A stretch of DNA of 64,000 nucleotides from Gordonia alkanivorans NBRC 16433 (GTDB taxonomy: Bacteria; Actinomycetota; Actinomycetes; Mycobacteriales; Mycobacteriaceae): contig NZ_BACI01000002.1 of NCBI RefSeq assembly GCF_000225505.1, positions 124,001 to 188,000 on the forward strand, in the 5' to 3' direction. The position numbers and the translations under genes are program-made. The notes beneath the pieces are model-generated. The model was given only the letters and a program-made list of their open reading frames with translations, searched no databases and had not been told where the DNA came from. This document shows positions 44,289 to 54,954 of the stretch, piece by piece (the first letter of the stretch is position 1; the number at the start of each line of letters is the position of its first letter).

Positions 44289-45974
44289 ATGACGTCTCGT
44301 GGTTCCTCGCACAAGGGATCGGCCGGCAGGCGCAAGGGCAGGAAGGTCGCCGGTCGTCCGCGCGAGATCGCGCCGACGTCCGTGACGGTCCTGTCGACGG
44401 CCACCGGCGCCCGGCTCGACCTCGTCGGCGGCGCCGATCGCGACACCAGCGTCCAGGGCGTGACCCTGCGTGCCCAGGACGTACAGCCCGGCGATCTGTT
44501 CGCGGCCCTGCCCGGTGCGGCCACCCACGGTGCGCGGTTCGCCGACCAGGCGGTCGCCGCCGGGGCGACCGCGATCCTGACCGATCCGGCCGGCCGCGCC
44601 GAACTCAGCCGCGTCCTGCCGCCCGAGACCGCCGTCGCGGTCCTCATCCACCCCGCCCCGCGGACCGTGCTGGGCAGCGTCAGTGCCCGTGTCTACGGCA
44701 ACCCTTCGCAGCGGCTGAAGCTGATCGGGATCACCGGCACGTCGGGCAAGACCACGACGTCGTATCTCGTCGAGGCCGCCCTGCTCGCCGCCGGGCACTC
44801 GGTGGGGCTCATCGGAACCGTCGAGACCCGCGTCAACGGCGTCGCGCAGCCGAGCTCGCTGACGACACCGGAGGCCCCGACCCTGCAGGCGCTGCTGGCG
44901 TCGATGCTCGAGGACGGCGTCGACGTCGTCGTCATGGAGGTGTCCAGCCACGCGCTGTCGCTGGGGCGCGTCGACGGCGCGCACTTCGCTATCGGTGCCT
45001 TCACGAACCTCTCGCAGGACCATCTGGACTTCCACCAGACGATGCGCGCCTACTTCGACGCCAAAGCGCAGCTGTTCGTGCCGTCGTCGCCGAACCACGC
45101 GGTACGCGCCGTGGTGTGCGTCGACGACGAGTGGGGGCAGCGGATGGCCGATCTCGCCCGCCGGCCCGGCGAGGCGGCGCACCTGCAGCCGGTGACGGTG
45201 TCGACCGGTCCGACGCCCGCACACTGGCACGCGGGACCGTCGGATCTCACCGGCGAAGGCACCTCCCACACGCCGATCACCGAACCCGACGGCGACCACG
45301 TCCTCGTCATGCCTCTCCCGGGCCGCTACAACGTGGCCAACGGCCTGCTGGCGGTCGCCGTGGCCCATGCCGCGGGTGTGCCGATCTCCACCGCACTCGA
45401 CGCGGTCGCGTCGGTGAGCGTGCCGGGACGTCTGCAGCGGGTCGATCGCGGACAGCCGTTCCTCGCGCTGGTCGACTACGCCCACAAACCCGGTGCCGTC
45501 GAGGCCGTGCTCGCGACCCTGCGCGGGCAGCTCGGCGAGGGACCCGGCCGCGTGGCCATCGTGGTCGGTGCCGGCGGCGACCGTGATGCCGGCAAGCGTC
45601 CGCTGATGGGGGAGGCCGCCGCACGCGGTGCCGAACTCGTCATCGTCACCGACGACAACCCGAGGTCGGAGGAACCGGCCGCCATCCGGTCCGAGGTTCT
45701 CGCCGGCGCCCGCGGCGTCGACGCCGCCGAACGCCCGGCAGGTGCCGAGCCGGTGCGCGAGGTCGGGGACCGCGCGGCCGCGATCGCCGAGGCCGTCGCG
45801 TGGGCGCGGCCCGGCGACATCGTGCTGGTCGCGGGCAAGGGACATGAGGCCGGGCAGGAGATCAACGGCGTGAAGCATCCGTTCGACGACCGTGACGTCG
45901 TCGCACAAGCGCTGGAGTCGTCGACCCCACGGAGCGCATCCACCGATTCGGTGGCCGCGGAGGGTGATCGATGA
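44289..45974 (+). CDS. murE: UDP-MurNAc-tripeptide (meso-DAP-adding) ligase MurE
   Basis: A 561-residue Mur ligase that adds meso-diaminopimelate to UDP-MurNAc-L-Ala-D-Glu. GITGTSGKTTTSYLVEAAL is the ATP-binding loop, MEVSSHALSLGR and the TNLSQDHLDFH region line the active site, and DDNPRSEEP contains the DNPR motif that selects meso-DAP. A basic N-terminal extension (SHKGSAGRRKGRKVAGRPRE) precedes domain 1. ATG 44289 follows GAGGAGG; the longer frame has no RBS. The stop overlaps the next start (ATGA). Confidence 0.96.
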   Translation: MTSRGSSHKGSAGRRKGRKVAGRPREIAPTSVTVLSTATGARLDLVGGADRDTSVQGVTLRAQDVQPGDLFAALPGAATHGARFADQAVAAGATAILTDPAGRAELSRVLPPETAVAVLIHPAPRTVLGSVSARVYGNPSQRLKLIGITGTSGKTTTSYLVEAALLAAGHSVGLIGTVETRVNGVAQPSSLTTPEAPTLQALLASMLEDGVDVVVMEVSSHALSLGRVDGAHFAIGAFTNLSQDHLDFHQTMRAYFDAKAQLFVPSSPNHAVRAVVCVDDEWGQRMADLARRPGEAAHLQPVTVSTGPTPAHWHAGPSDLTGEGTSHTPITEPDGDHVLVMPLPGRYNVANGLLAVAVAHAAGVPISTALDAVASVSVPGRLQRVDRGQPFLALVDYAHKPGAVEAVLATLRGQLGEGPGRVAIVVGAGGDRDAGKRPLMGEAAARGAELVIVTDDNPRSEEPAAIRSEVLAGARGVDAAERPAGAEPVREVGDRAAAIAEAVAWARPGDIVLVAGKGHEAGQEINGVKHPFDDRDVVAQALESSTPRSASTDSVAAEGDR

Positions 45975-46495
45975 CCGGACCGTTCGTCACGGTGATCCGC
46001 GGGGATGCGCCGGTGACGGTCGACGACGCACGTCTGCTCATCCGCCGACTCGCCGAGCACGCCGGAGCGATGCGTGGCAGCGCCGCGGTGGATCGGCCGC
46101 GGACCTGGGCCATCTTCGCCGAGGTCGCCACCCCCGAGGGGACGCCGGAGAACCAGCGTGTCGTCGAACACGATCTCCTCGGACGTCTGGCCGTCCGGTT
46201 GGCCGTCGACAAGACTCTCTGCGTGGGCGACTCCAGATCTGTCCACGCCCTGCACCAGGGCGCCGTCATGGAGGGGTCGTGGGGCGACGAGGCGCGCATC
46301 GTCGACTCGGTCGAAGCCGCCGCGGCACTCGTCGACACCGACCCGGACTGGCGGCCCGCCGCCGGCGATGTCATCCTCCTCGCGGCCGCGAGCGCCGACC
46401 TCGACTCGGTGGTCACGACGTGGGGTGCGGGCTGCGGCTGGCAGATCCGCGAGGAGACGGACGCCGGTCCCGGCGACGAGGGGACCGCATCATGA
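45971..46495 (+). CDS. MurF domain-3-only protein at the murF locus (degenerate)
   Basis: A 174-residue protein in the position of murF, between murE and mraY. It aligns only with the C-terminal Mur ligase domain of Mur[14 protein letters not shown], then [17 protein letters not shown], then [12 protein letters not shown]. The N-terminal substrate domain and the central ATPase domain (GxxGKT loop) are missing. The DAYNANPxS motif that opens domain 3 is replaced by [10 protein letters not shown], and the KASN near the end by AAAS. It cannot ligate D-Ala-D-Ala on its own. The frame is open, with normal codon use and ATGA overlaps on both sides, so it is probably expressed. A complete MurF must be encoded elsewhere. 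Confidence 0.82.
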   Translation: MTGPFVTVIRGDAPVTVDDARLLIRRLAEHAGAMRGSAAVDRPRTWAIFAEVATPEGTPENQRVVEHDLLGRLAVRLAVDKTLCVGDSRSVHALHQGAVMEGSWGDEARIVDSVEAAAALVDTDPDWRPAAGDVILLAAASADLDSVVTTWGAGCGWQIREETDAGPGDEGTAS

Positions 46496-46593
46496 GGGCG
46501 CGCGGCGAGGCGCGCCGGCCGAGAACACCGAACAGAGTCGGAGACAACAGCGTGGCGGGGAACGGACGAGCGAACACGAGGACAGCACGATGA
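46492..46593 (+). CDS. Possible 33-residue coupling ORF between the murF-like gene and mraY
   Basis: An Arg-rich reading frame (starts [17 protein letters not shown]) whose ATG overlaps the stop of the murF-like gene and whose TGA overlaps the mraY ATG, both as ATGA. It fills the whole 94-bp gap. It may be translated only to carry ribosomes to mraY, or may be chance in GC-rich DNA. mraY has its own RBS-like GAGGAC within it. Confidence 0.35.
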   Translation: MRARGEARRPRTPNRVGDNSVAGNGRANTRTAR

Positions 46594-47687
46594 CCCAGAT
46601 CCTCCTCGCGGGTGCGATCGCGATCGCGGTGTCGATCCTGCTGACCCCCGTGCTCATCAAGGTGTTCTCCCGTCAGGGATTCGGCCAGGAGATCCGGGTC
46701 GAGGGCCCCGAGAGCCACCAGACAAAGCGCGGCACACCGTCGATGGGCGGCGTCGCGATCCTCGCCGCACTGTGGGCGGGCTACTTCGGTTCGCACCTGG
46801 TGGGCCTGTTCACCGACGGCGGCAACGGACCCACCGCGTCGGGTCTGCTCGTGTTGGGTCTCGCGACGGCGCTCGGCATCGTCGGCTTCCTCGACGACAT
46901 CATCAAGATCCGCAAGCACCGCAACCTGGGACTGAACAAGACCGCGAAGTCGATCGGGCAGTTCATCGCCGCGATCCTGTTCGGCATCCTCGTGCTGCAG
47001 TTCCGCAACGACTACGGCCTCACCCCGGCCAGCACCCACCTCAGCTATGTGCGCGACATCGACGCCATCGGCCTGGGCGCGGTGGTCTTCGTGGTGTTCT
47101 GCTGGCTGGTGGTCGCCGCCTGGTCCAACGCGGTGAACTTCACCGACGGACTCGACGGTCTGGCCGCCGGCTCGATGGCGATGGTCCTCGGGTCCTACGT
47201 CCTCGTGACGTTCTTCCAGTTCGTCAACGCCTGCGCCGGCGGTGCCAAGCCGCCCAGCGACATCCCGACCGGGTGCTACCAGGTCCGCGATCCCCTCGAC
47301 CTCGCGATCATCGCGGTGGCCGGCGGCGGTGCCTGCCTCGGCTTCCTGTGGTGGAACGCCGCACCGGCGAAGATCTTCATGGGTGACACCGGCTCGCTGG
47401 CGCTCGGCGGCATGCTCGCCGGCCTGTCCATCACGACCCGTACCGAACTCCTCGCGGTTGTCATCGGCGCGTTGTTCGTCGCCGAGATCATGTCGGTGGT
47501 CATCCAGATCGCCTTCTTCCGGACCACCGGCCGCCGTGTGTTCCGAATGGCGCCCTTCCACCACCACTTCGAACTGGGCGGGTGGGCCGAGACGACGGTG
47601 ATCATCAGGTTCTGGCTGCTCACGGCCATCGCCTGTGCGCTGGGACTGTCGCTCTTCTACGGTGAGTTCCTGGCCACCAATGGCTGA
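46590..47687 (+). CDS. mraY: Phospho-MurNAc-pentapeptide transferase MraY
   Basis: A 365-residue membrane enzyme with about ten helices. It transfers phospho-MurNAc-pentapeptide to undecaprenyl (decaprenyl in this group) phosphate, forming lipid I. The catalytic motifs [22 protein letters not shown] and [13 protein letters not shown], and the HHHFELGGW loop near the C-terminus, are intact. ATG 46590; the 3' end overlaps murD by eight bases. Confidence 0.97.
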   Translation: MTQILLAGAIAIAVSILLTPVLIKVFSRQGFGQEIRVEGPESHQTKRGTPSMGGVAILAALWAGYFGSHLVGLFTDGGNGPTASGLLVLGLATALGIVGFLDDIIKIRKHRNLGLNKTAKSIGQFIAAILFGILVLQFRNDYGLTPASTHLSYVRDIDAIGLGAVVFVVFCWLVVAAWSNAVNFTDGLDGLAAGSMAMVLGSYVLVTFFQFVNACAGGAKPPSDIPTGCYQVRDPLDLAIIAVAGGGACLGFLWWNAAPAKIFMGDTGSLALGGMLAGLSITTRTELLAVVIGALFVAEIMSVVIQIAFFRTTGRRVFRMAPFHHHFELGGWAETTVIIRFWLLTAIACALGLSLFYGEFLATNG

Positions 47688-49266
47688 TCCGCTCGCCGAG
47701 AGCCCCGCGTCTGCCGGCGATTCGCTGGGGTTGACCGGGGAGACCGTGGTGATCGGCGGTGCGGGCACCGCCGGGATGTCGGCGGCGCGGTATCTCATCA
47801 CCCGCGACGTCCGCATCCTGCTCGCCGACGACCGGTTCGCTGCACGCGATGCCGACGCCGCCGGCCGGGAGGCGGCGATCGCCGCCGTCCCCGGGGTCGC
47901 GGACTTGATCGCGCAGGGCGCGGAGGCGGTCGCGATCCCCGATCTGCTCGCCGACCCGTCGTGGACCGGCGACACCGCGGTCGTGATCGTCTCGCCCGGA
48001 TTCGCACCCACCCACGACCTCGTCGCGCAGGCCGCGGCGGGCGGTGTGCCGGTGTGGGGTGAGGTCGAGTTGGCCTGGCGGGTCGACGCCGCTGGTCTGC
48101 TCGGTGAGCCGCGCACCTGGCTGGTCGTCACCGGCACCAACGGCAAGACCACGACCACCTCGATGCTCGCCGACATCGTCGAGCGCTCCGGCCGTGCCGG
48201 CGCGGCCTGCGGCAACATCGGTCTGCCGGTCCTCGACGCCATGCGCGCGACGCCCCGCGTCGACGTGCTGTGCGCCGAGTTGTCGTCGTTCCAGCTGCAC
48301 TGGGCGCCGTCGGTCACCCCGGCGGCCGGGGTGGTGCTCAACGTCGCCGAGGACCATCTCGACTGGCACGGCACCTTCGACGCCTATGCGCTGGCCAAGG
48401 CGGGTGCGCTGCGCGGCGACATCGCGGTCGTCGGCCTCGACGACGCGGTCGCGTCGGGTCTGCCGGGCGCGGGACGCCGGGTCGGCTTCACGCTGAACCC
48501 GCCGCAGGACGGTCAGCTCGGCGTCGAGAACGGGCAACTCGTCGACCGCGCCTTCGGTGCGGGTCGTCTGCTGTCCGCCGGCGTCGTGCATCCGGCCGGT
48601 CCGTCGGGTGTCTCCGACGCTCTCGCCGCCGCCGCACTCGCACTGTCGATCGGAGTCGAGCGCGACGCCGTCGAGGCCGCGCTCACCGATTTCCGGCCCG
48701 CCGCCCACCGCGGCGAGGTCGTGGCGACGCGCGACGGCATCCGCTTCGTCGATGACTCCAAGGCCACCAACCCGCATGCCGCCCAGGCCGCGGTCGCCGC
48801 GTACGACCGTGTGGTGCTGATAGCGGGCGGCCTGCTCAAGGGTGCGTCGATGGACGGGATGCTCACCGCGGTCGGCCATCGGCTCGCCGGAGTGGTCGCC
48901 ATCGGCCGGGATCGGGAACTGGTCGTCGAAGCGATCGCGCGACACGCCCCAGAAGTCCCAACAGTCACAGTATTCACAGGGGACGATGGCACGGTGAACG
49001 TGCAACGCCAGGGTCAGACCGCACCCGTCCTCTCGTCGATCCCGAACTCGTCGACTCGAGCCTCGGGATCAGACCCCGCCGTCGCCGTGATGGACCGGGC
49101 GGTCGCCGAGGCGTGGGAGCTCGCCGCGGCGAGCGACCCGAAGCCCGACGCGGTGCTCCTCGCACCCGCCGCGGCGTCGCTGGACATGTTCGCCGGTTAC
49201 GGCCGGCGCGGTGACGCGTTCGCGCACGCCGCACAGGACATCGCCGGCACCTCCACCTCGCGGTGA
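47680..49266 (+). CDS. murD: UDP-MurNAc-L-alanine:D-glutamate ligase MurD
   Basis: A 528-residue Mur ligase adding D-Glu. [17 protein letters not shown] is the N-terminal Rossmann motif, [19 protein letters not shown] the ATP loop, [12 protein letters not shown] and the [11 protein letters not shown] motif of domain 3 are present. It contains a longer-than-usual insert in domain 3 ([15 protein letters not shown] region). The start overlaps mraY and the stop overlaps ftsW (GTGA). Confidence 0.96.
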   Translation: MADPLAESPASAGDSLGLTGETVVIGGAGTAGMSAARYLITRDVRILLADDRFAARDADAAGREAAIAAVPGVADLIAQGAEAVAIPDLLADPSWTGDTAVVIVSPGFAPTHDLVAQAAAGGVPVWGEVELAWRVDAAGLLGEPRTWLVVTGTNGKTTTTSMLADIVERSGRAGAACGNIGLPVLDAMRATPRVDVLCAELSSFQLHWAPSVTPAAGVVLNVAEDHLDWHGTFDAYALAKAGALRGDIAVVGLDDAVASGLPGAGRRVGFTLNPPQDGQLGVENGQLVDRAFGAGRLLSAGVVHPAGPSGVSDALAAAALALSIGVERDAVEAALTDFRPAAHRGEVVATRDGIRFVDDSKATNPHAAQAAVAAYDRVVLIAGGLLKGASMDGMLTAVGHRLAGVVAIGRDRELVVEAIARHAPEVPTVTVFTGDDGTVNVQRQGQTAPVLSSIPNSSTRASGSDPAVAVMDRAVAEAWELAAASDPKPDAVLLAPAAASLDMFAGYGRRGDAFAHAAQDIAGTSTSR

Positions 49267-51134
49267 GTCGCGTGAGCAGCGACAAGACCGCGGCTGACGA
49301 GAGCGCGGTCGACGACGAGAACACGTTCGACGACTCGTTGGATGACGTGACGGACGAGCACTCGGACGAGAGCAGGGCGGCCACCGTACGGCGGAAGGCG
49401 TCGGAAGGTGCGGCCGCGCTGTCGAAGCCGGCCGCCGAGGTCTCCGCGGCGGCCTCGACCGCCGCGTCGGTGACGGCCTCGCTGCCGGCCCTGCTCGTCG
49501 AGGCCGTGCGCAACCTCCTGGCGCGGCCGCTGGCCTCTTACCAGCTGGTCCTCACGATGGCGTTCATGCTGACGGCCTTCGGTCTGGTCATGGTGCTGTC
49601 GGCGTCGTCGGTCGAGGGGTACTCGCAAGAGGGATCGGCGTACGGACTGTTCACGACCCAGGTCATCTTCGCCGGACTCGGCCTCATCGTCTTCTACCTG
49701 ATGCTGCGGGTCCCCATCCGCCTGCTCCGGCGCTTCGCCGCGCCGTCGATGGCCATCGCCATCCTCCTGCTCGGACTGGTGCTCATCCCCGGCATCGGCA
49801 CGCTCAGCCAGGGCGCGCGACGCTGGTTCGTCATCTCCGGTGTGTCGGTGCAACCCTCGGAGCTGGTCAAGGTGGCGCTCTGTATCTGGGGTGCGCACCT
49901 GCTGGCCTCGCGGCGTCGGGACAACGCCTCGATCAAAGAGCTCCTGATCCCGCTGGTCCCGGTCGCGATGCTGGTCTGCGTGCTGATCATCCTCGAGCCC
50001 AATCTCTCGACGACGATCACCATCGCGATCATCGTCGGCGCGATGCTCTGGTTCGCCGGGCTGCCGATCAAGGTGTTCTCGGCGTTCGCCGTCTCCGGTG
50101 TGGCCCTCGCGGTGATCCTCGCGCTCGCCGAGGGCTACCGCTCACAGCGCGTGATGAGCTTCCTCGGCGGCATCGACGACCCGCAGGGCGCCGGCTACCA
50201 GGCGCGCCAGGCGACCTACGCACTGGCCAACGGCGGCGTCTTCGGTGTGGGTCTCGGCCAGTCGAGCGCCAAGTGGAACTATCTGCCCAACGCGCACAAC
50301 GACTTCATCTTCGCCATCATCGGCGAGGAACTCGGCCTCCTCGGCGGTCTGCTGGTGGTGTTCCTGTTCGTGCTGCTGGGCTACATCGGCTTCCGCATCG
50401 CGCACCGTTCCACCGACCCGTTCCTGCGCCTGATGACCGCGACCATCACCGTGCTGATCCTCGCGCAGGCGTTCATCAACATCGGCTACGTCATCGGCCT
50501 GCTACCGGTCACCGGTATCCAGCTGCCACTCATCTCGGCGGGCGGTACGTCGACGCTGACCGTGCTCGCGATGCTCGGGCTCCTCGCCAACGCCGCACGA
50601 CACGAACCCGAGGCCGTCGCGGCCCTCACCACCGGGTCGCAGGGCCGACTGGCCCGGATCCTGCGGCTCCCGACGCCGGTGGCCTACCGGCAGACGCGGG
50701 CGGAGACCCTGCGCGATCGGCTCGACCGGCGTCGCTCGGCGGGCGAACGGTCCGGCGGCCGTACGGCCGTACGTGCCGGTGCATCGGGACGGGCGGGAGC
50801 GTCCGGTCGGACAGGACCGTCGGGTCGTCGCGGACGACCGGCCGAGCCTGCGCCGAGCCGGGGCCGGTTCACCATGCCGTGGAAACGGGCGAAGGCCGCC
50901 GAACCGGCACCTGCTCGTGGTGCGTCCGCACGGCGTCCGGCAACGGCAGGTCGCACCCGACCTGCGCCGTCGACACGAGCAGGCGTCGACTACCGTGGCG
51001 GGTATCCCGGCGCCGGCAGTGCACGTCGCTCGGCGTCACCGGGATGGCGGGCGGGCGCGCATCAGCCGCGTACGCCGAGGTCCGCCGACCCCGGGCGCGA
51101 TCGGCCGACACACGGCCGCGCGGGACGCCGCTGA
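49263..51134 (+). CDS. ftsW: Septal peptidoglycan polymerase FtsW
   Basis: A 623-residue SEDS-family glycosyltransferase. An acidic/Ala-rich cytoplasmic N-terminus of about 75 residues precedes ten membrane helices. LSQGARRWFVISGVSVQPSE and FAIIGEELGLLG are SEDS motifs, and TGIQLPLISAGGTS the conserved late loop. A C-terminal tail of about 150 residues is strongly basic and repetitive (GASGRAGASGRTGPSGRRGR), longer than in most FtsW. It polymerises lipid II with PbpB. It starts at GTG 49263. Confidence 0.95.
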   Translation: MSRVSSDKTAADESAVDDENTFDDSLDDVTDEHSDESRAATVRRKASEGAAALSKPAAEVSAAASTAASVTASLPALLVEAVRNLLARPLASYQLVLTMAFMLTAFGLVMVLSASSVEGYSQEGSAYGLFTTQVIFAGLGLIVFYLMLRVPIRLLRRFAAPSMAIAILLLGLVLIPGIGTLSQGARRWFVISGVSVQPSELVKVALCIWGAHLLASRRRDNASIKELLIPLVPVAMLVCVLIILEPNLSTTITIAIIVGAMLWFAGLPIKVFSAFAVSGVALAVILALAEGYRSQRVMSFLGGIDDPQGAGYQARQATYALANGGVFGVGLGQSSAKWNYLPNAHNDFIFAIIGEELGLLGGLLVVFLFVLLGYIGFRIAHRSTDPFLRLMTATITVLILAQAFINIGYVIGLLPVTGIQLPLISAGGTSTLTVLAMLGLLANAARHEPEAVAALTTGSQGRLARILRLPTPVAYRQTRAETLRDRLDRRRSAGERSGGRTAVRAGASGRAGASGRTGPSGRRGRPAEPAPSRGRFTMPWKRAKAAEPAPARGASARRPATAGRTRPAPSTRAGVDYRGGYPGAGSARRSASPGWRAGAHQPRTPRSADPGRDRPTHGRAGRR

Positions 51135-51194
51135 CGGCTCCCGCGGCAGGCGATGCCCCGCGTGGGACAGACGTGCGAAGTGGCTGGAGATGGA

Positions 51195-52415
51195 GTGACA
51201 GAGCCGGTGAGTTCGGGTGCAGCACAATCTGATACGACCGGAGGCCCGGGCGGGCGGCCGTTGTCGGTGGTGGTCGCGGGCGGTGGTACCGCCGGACACA
51301 TCGAACCCGCGCTCGCCGTGGCCGACGCGATCACCCGCATCGACCCGACGGCCCGCGTCACCGCACTCGGGACCAGCCGCGGCCTGGAGGTCGACCTGGT
51401 GCCCGAACGCGGATACGACCTACGGCTGATCCCGCCGGTCCCGTTGCCGCGGAAACCCGGGATGGACCTCGCCAAGACGCCCGGCCGCCTGGTGTCCTCG
51501 GTCGCCGCGACCCGCAAGGTGCTCGCCGACGTGGATGCCGACGTCGTCATCGGCTTCGGCGGGTACGTGTCCGTGCCGGCCTACCTCGCCGCGCAGATGC
51601 ACCTGCGCGGACGCAACCGCATCCCGATCGTCATCCACGAGGCGAATGCCTCGGCGGGCATCGCCAACAAGGTGGGCGCCCGCTTCGCCGACCGCATCCT
51701 GGCCGCCGTCGACGGTTCCGGCCTCGACGCGACCGTCGTCGGCATGCCGGTCCGCGGTGTCCTCACCGAGCTGGACCGGCCTGCTCTGCGGGCCAAGGCG
51801 CGACACTACTTCGGTCTCGACGAGGACGCCCCGACCCTGCTCGTCTTCGGTGGATCCCAAGGCGCGCAACGCATCAACGCCGCGGTTTCGGGTGCGGCCG
51901 AAGCCCTCGCAAAGGCGGGCATCGGTGTCCTGCACGCCTACGGGCCCAAGAACTCGATCGATCCGGTGATCGTCGAGGGCGCCCCGCCGTACCGCGGCGT
52001 CGGCTACCTCAAGCGGATGGATCTCGCCTACGCCGCGGCCGACCTGGTGATGTGCCGGTCCGGTGCGATGACCGTCGCCGAGGTGTCGGCCACCGGTCTG
52101 CCCGCCGTCTACGTCCCGCTGCCACACGGCAACGGCGAACAACGCCTCAACGCGCTACCGGTCGTCGAGGCCGGTGGCGGACTCATCGTCGAGGACTCGG
52201 CGGTCAGCGCGGAGTGGGTGGCACGCGAGGTGCCGGCCCTCCTGCAGGACGCGGAGCGACTGCAGAAGATGTCCGCGGCGGCCGCGGGCACGGGCCATCG
52301 TGACGCCGCGGCGGCCGTCGCCGACGCCGCTCTCGAACTCGCTCGCGGATTCCGCGCGGGCCGGGGCCCGGTCCGCAAGGCGTTTCGTTCCCGCCGATCG
52401 GCCGGCGAGCAGTGA
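51195..52415 (+). CDS. murG: Lipid II synthase MurG
   Basis: A 406-residue GT28 transferase adding GlcNAc to lipid I. The N-terminal [16 protein letters not shown] loop, [29 protein letters not shown] and the donor-site [12 protein letters not shown] are intact. [26 protein letters not shown] is the UDP-GlcNAc-binding signature. GTG 51195 with GGAGA upstream is chosen; ATG 51153 and GTG 51207 are alternatives. It lies 60 bases after ftsW. Confidence 0.95.
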   Translation: MTEPVSSGAAQSDTTGGPGGRPLSVVVAGGGTAGHIEPALAVADAITRIDPTARVTALGTSRGLEVDLVPERGYDLRLIPPVPLPRKPGMDLAKTPGRLVSSVAATRKVLADVDADVVIGFGGYVSVPAYLAAQMHLRGRNRIPIVIHEANASAGIANKVGARFADRILAAVDGSGLDATVVGMPVRGVLTELDRPALRAKARHYFGLDEDAPTLLVFGGSQGAQRINAAVSGAAEALAKAGIGVLHAYGPKNSIDPVIVEGAPPYRGVGYLKRMDLAYAAADLVMCRSGAMTVAEVSATGLPAVYVPLPHGNGEQRLNALPVVEAGGGLIVEDSAVSAEWVAREVPALLQDAERLQKMSAAAAGTGHRDAAAAVADAALELARGFRAGRGPVRKAFRSRRSAGEQ

Positions 52416-52486
52416 CAATTGGACGGGACCGGGTCGGACGGGACACGGCCGGCGAGACGACCGGAGAAGGCGTGGGAGGTGACGAC

Positions 52487-54097
52487 ATGAGCGAGGGGAC
52501 GACCGTGGGAACCGGAGGACTGCCGCCGCAGCTGGCCCGCGTGCACATGGTCGGCATCGGCGGCGCCGGCATGTCCGGACTGGCGCGCATCCTGCTCGCC
52601 CGCGGCGGCCAGGTGTCCGGATCGGACGCGAAGAACAGCCGCGGCATCCTCGAACTCCGCACGCGTGGCGCCCGTGTCCAGGTGGGACACGATCCGTCGG
52701 CGCTCGACCAGATCCCGGGCGGCCCGTCGGTGGTGGTCACCACCCACGCCGCCATCCCCAAGACCAACCCCGAGCTGGTGGCCGCCCGCTCGCGGGGCAT
52801 CCCGATCCTGCTGCGCCCGCGCGTGCTCGCCCAGCTCATGGAGGGCGACCGGACGATGCTGCTCGCCGGGACCCATGGCAAGACCTCGACCACCTCGATG
52901 GCCGTCGTCGCCCTTCAGCACGCCGGCAGCGATCCGTCGTTCGCGATCGGCGGCGAGCTCAACGAATCCGGCACCAACGCCCATCACGGCGGCGACCCGG
53001 TCTTCGTGGCCGAGGCCGACGAGAGCGACGGTTCGCTGCTCGAGTACACGCCCGACGTCGTCGCCGTCACCAACATCGACGCCGACCATCTCGACTTCTT
53101 CGGCTCGATCGAGGCCTACGTCGACGTGTTCGACAAGTTCACCGAACGCATCCGGACCGGCGGCACCCTCGTGGTCTGCCTCGACGATCCCGGATCGGCC
53201 GCACTCGCCGGACGCGTCCGCGGCGATCTCGCCGAGCGCGGGGTCGCGGTCCTCGGCTACGGCCGCGGCACCCATGCGGGCCTCGCGCCCGGCGTGCCCA
53301 ACGTGGCGACCCTGCTGTCGTGGGAGCCGCGGGCCGCCGGGGGAGCGGCACGGGTCCGCTTCACCGCGCCGGTGACCGGTCCCGCCGACGAGACCGGCAC
53401 GGTCGTCGAACGTGAACTCATCCTCCCGCTCCCGGGAGAGCACATGGCGCTCAACGCGATCGCCGCGGTGATCGGCGCCGTCCGCGTCAACGCCGCGCAG
53501 ACCGCCGACGCCGCGGGTGCCCTCGACGGAATCCTCGCGGGCATCGGTGCGTTCGGCGGGGTCCATCGTCGCTTCGAGTTCCGCGGCCGCCGGGGCGGCG
53601 TCGAGGTCATCGACGACTACGCCCACCATCCGACCGAGGTGCGCTCGGTGCTGTCCGCGGCGCAGGCCATGATGGCCGCGCGGGCCGGCCCCGACGCGCC
53701 GCGCGGTCGCGTCATCGCGGTCTTCCAGCCCCACCTGTACTCGCGCACGGTCGAGTTCGCCGACGAGTTCGCCACCGCCCTCGACCTCGCCGACACCGTG
53801 GTCGTCGCCGACGTCTACGGCGCCCGCGAGGCACCGATACCGGGTGTCAGCGGCCGGACGATCGCCGACAAGCTGACCCGCCCGTCGGTGTTCGCGCCGG
53901 ACCTGTCGCGGCTGGCCGGTCAGGTCGCCGGCCTGGCGCGACCCGGTGACCTCGTGTTGACCCTGGGTGCGGGCGACATCACCATGCAGGGTCCCGAGAT
54001 CCTCGCCGCGCTCGGTGCGGACACCGGGACCGAGCGCACGACGCACGCGAACGGTGAGGGCCCCGGCGACGGGGGCCTCACGGGACGGGTCTCGTGA
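52487..54097 (+). CDS. murC: UDP-MurNAc:L-alanine ligase MurC
   Basis: A 536-residue Mur ligase that starts stem-peptide synthesis. [19 protein letters not shown] is the N-terminal Rossmann motif, [16 protein letters not shown] the ATP loop, and [24 protein letters not shown] and [12 protein letters not shown] are MurC signatures. ATG 52487 has GGGAGGT seven bases upstream; an in-frame GTG at 52412 overlaps the murG stop and is a less likely start. The stop overlaps ftsQ (GTGA). Confidence 0.96.
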   Translation: MSEGTTVGTGGLPPQLARVHMVGIGGAGMSGLARILLARGGQVSGSDAKNSRGILELRTRGARVQVGHDPSALDQIPGGPSVVVTTHAAIPKTNPELVAARSRGIPILLRPRVLAQLMEGDRTMLLAGTHGKTSTTSMAVVALQHAGSDPSFAIGGELNESGTNAHHGGDPVFVAEADESDGSLLEYTPDVVAVTNIDADHLDFFGSIEAYVDVFDKFTERIRTGGTLVVCLDDPGSAALAGRVRGDLAERGVAVLGYGRGTHAGLAPGVPNVATLLSWEPRAAGGAARVRFTAPVTGPADETGTVVERELILPLPGEHMALNAIAAVIGAVRVNAAQTADAAGALDGILAGIGAFGGVHRRFEFRGRRGGVEVIDDYAHHPTEVRSVLSAAQAMMAARAGPDAPRGRVIAVFQPHLYSRTVEFADEFATALDLADTVVVADVYGAREAPIPGVSGRTIADKLTRPSVFAPDLSRLAGQVAGLARPGDLVLTLGAGDITMQGPEILAALGADTGTERTTHANGEGPGDGGLTGRVS

Positions 54098-54795
54098 TCC
54101 GCTGGCCGACCCGCCGCCGGTCCCGCCTGATCCTCGGCACCCTGATGGTCGTCGCCGCGGGGGTCGGGCTGGTCCTGATCGCCTATCTGACCCCGCTGAT
54201 GTCGGTACGCAGCACCGACATCTTGGACAACGGCTCGGTCCCGGCCGACGAGATCCTCCGCGTCGCAGCCGTCCCCCAGGGGACACCGCTTCTCCAGGTG
54301 GACACCCGCGCCGTCGCGCAGCGGGTCGCCACCATCCCGTCCGTCGAATCCGTCCGCGTCCAGCGGTCCTACCCCTCGTCGCTGACCATCACCGTCGTCG
54401 AGCGGGTGCCGGTGGTGATCGTGACGAGCGGGGACGAGGTCCACGTCCTCGACCGGTCGGGGGTGTCCTTCCTGCACTACGTCCGCGCCCAGGGCGTGCC
54501 GCCGGAGGTGCTCAAGCTCCCGGTTCTCGAGACCCCGAACCCGGGCCCGGCCGACCCCACCACCCGGGAGGCGATCACCGCGGTCGCCGGACTCCCGGAA
54601 TCGCTGGCGCGACAGGTCATCCGGGTGTCGGCGAACTCTCCGGTCGACATCGAGTTCCTCCTCACCGAGGACCGCCGGGTCATCTGGGGCGACAGCGATC
54701 GGGGAGCGGAGAAGGCGCGAACCCTCACGTATCTGCTGAGCCGGGACGCCAAGATGTACAACGTCTCGAGCCCTGAGTTCCCGGCCTACAAGTGA
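54094..54795 (+). CDS. ftsQ: Division protein FtsQ
   Basis: A 233-residue bitopic protein. One N-terminal membrane helix ([19 protein letters not shown]) is followed by a POTRA domain ([18 protein letters not shown] through [20 protein letters not shown]) and the FtsQ beta domain ending [14 protein letters not shown]. It links FtsL/FtsB-like proteins to FtsW-PbpB at the septum. It starts at GTG 54094, overlapping murC. Confidence 0.94.
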   Translation: MIRWPTRRRSRLILGTLMVVAAGVGLVLIAYLTPLMSVRSTDILDNGSVPADEILRVAAVPQGTPLLQVDTRAVAQRVATIPSVESVRVQRSYPSSLTITVVERVPVVIVTSGDEVHVLDRSGVSFLHYVRAQGVPPEVLKLPVLETPNPGPADPTTREAITAVAGLPESLARQVIRVSANSPVDIEFLLTEDRRVIWGDSDRGAEKARTLTYLLSRDAKMYNVSSPEFPAYK

Positions 54796-54954
54796 TGGTG
54801 TCGGCCCGCGGCCGCCGGCACGGGCCGGGAACGACGCCAGATTCGTTGAAGATCTGAGAAATTCACCGAATTTCGGCGCGACTTCCCGACACGCCGGGCG
54901 CTGTTGTGGATACCGGGGCCCGGGATGCCTAGCGTCATCTCCACAACGAACTAC

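Noticed and set aside
43956..45908. 650-codon minus-strand frame opposite murE
   Set aside because: Antisense artefact of high GC; no recognisable domain.
45971..46495. Reading this gene as a complete murF
   Set aside because: At 174 residues it lacks two of three domains and the ATP loop; no other frame in the region supplies them.
46413..48374. 653-codon minus-strand frame across mraY and murD
   Set aside because: Antisense to two clearly real genes, low-complexity Gly/Asp/Arg content and no motif.
52109..54286. 725-codon minus-strand frame opposite murC and ftsQ
   Set aside because: Longest frame in the area but made of Gly/Arg/Asp/His repeats; murC and ftsQ carry all family motifs on the plus strand.
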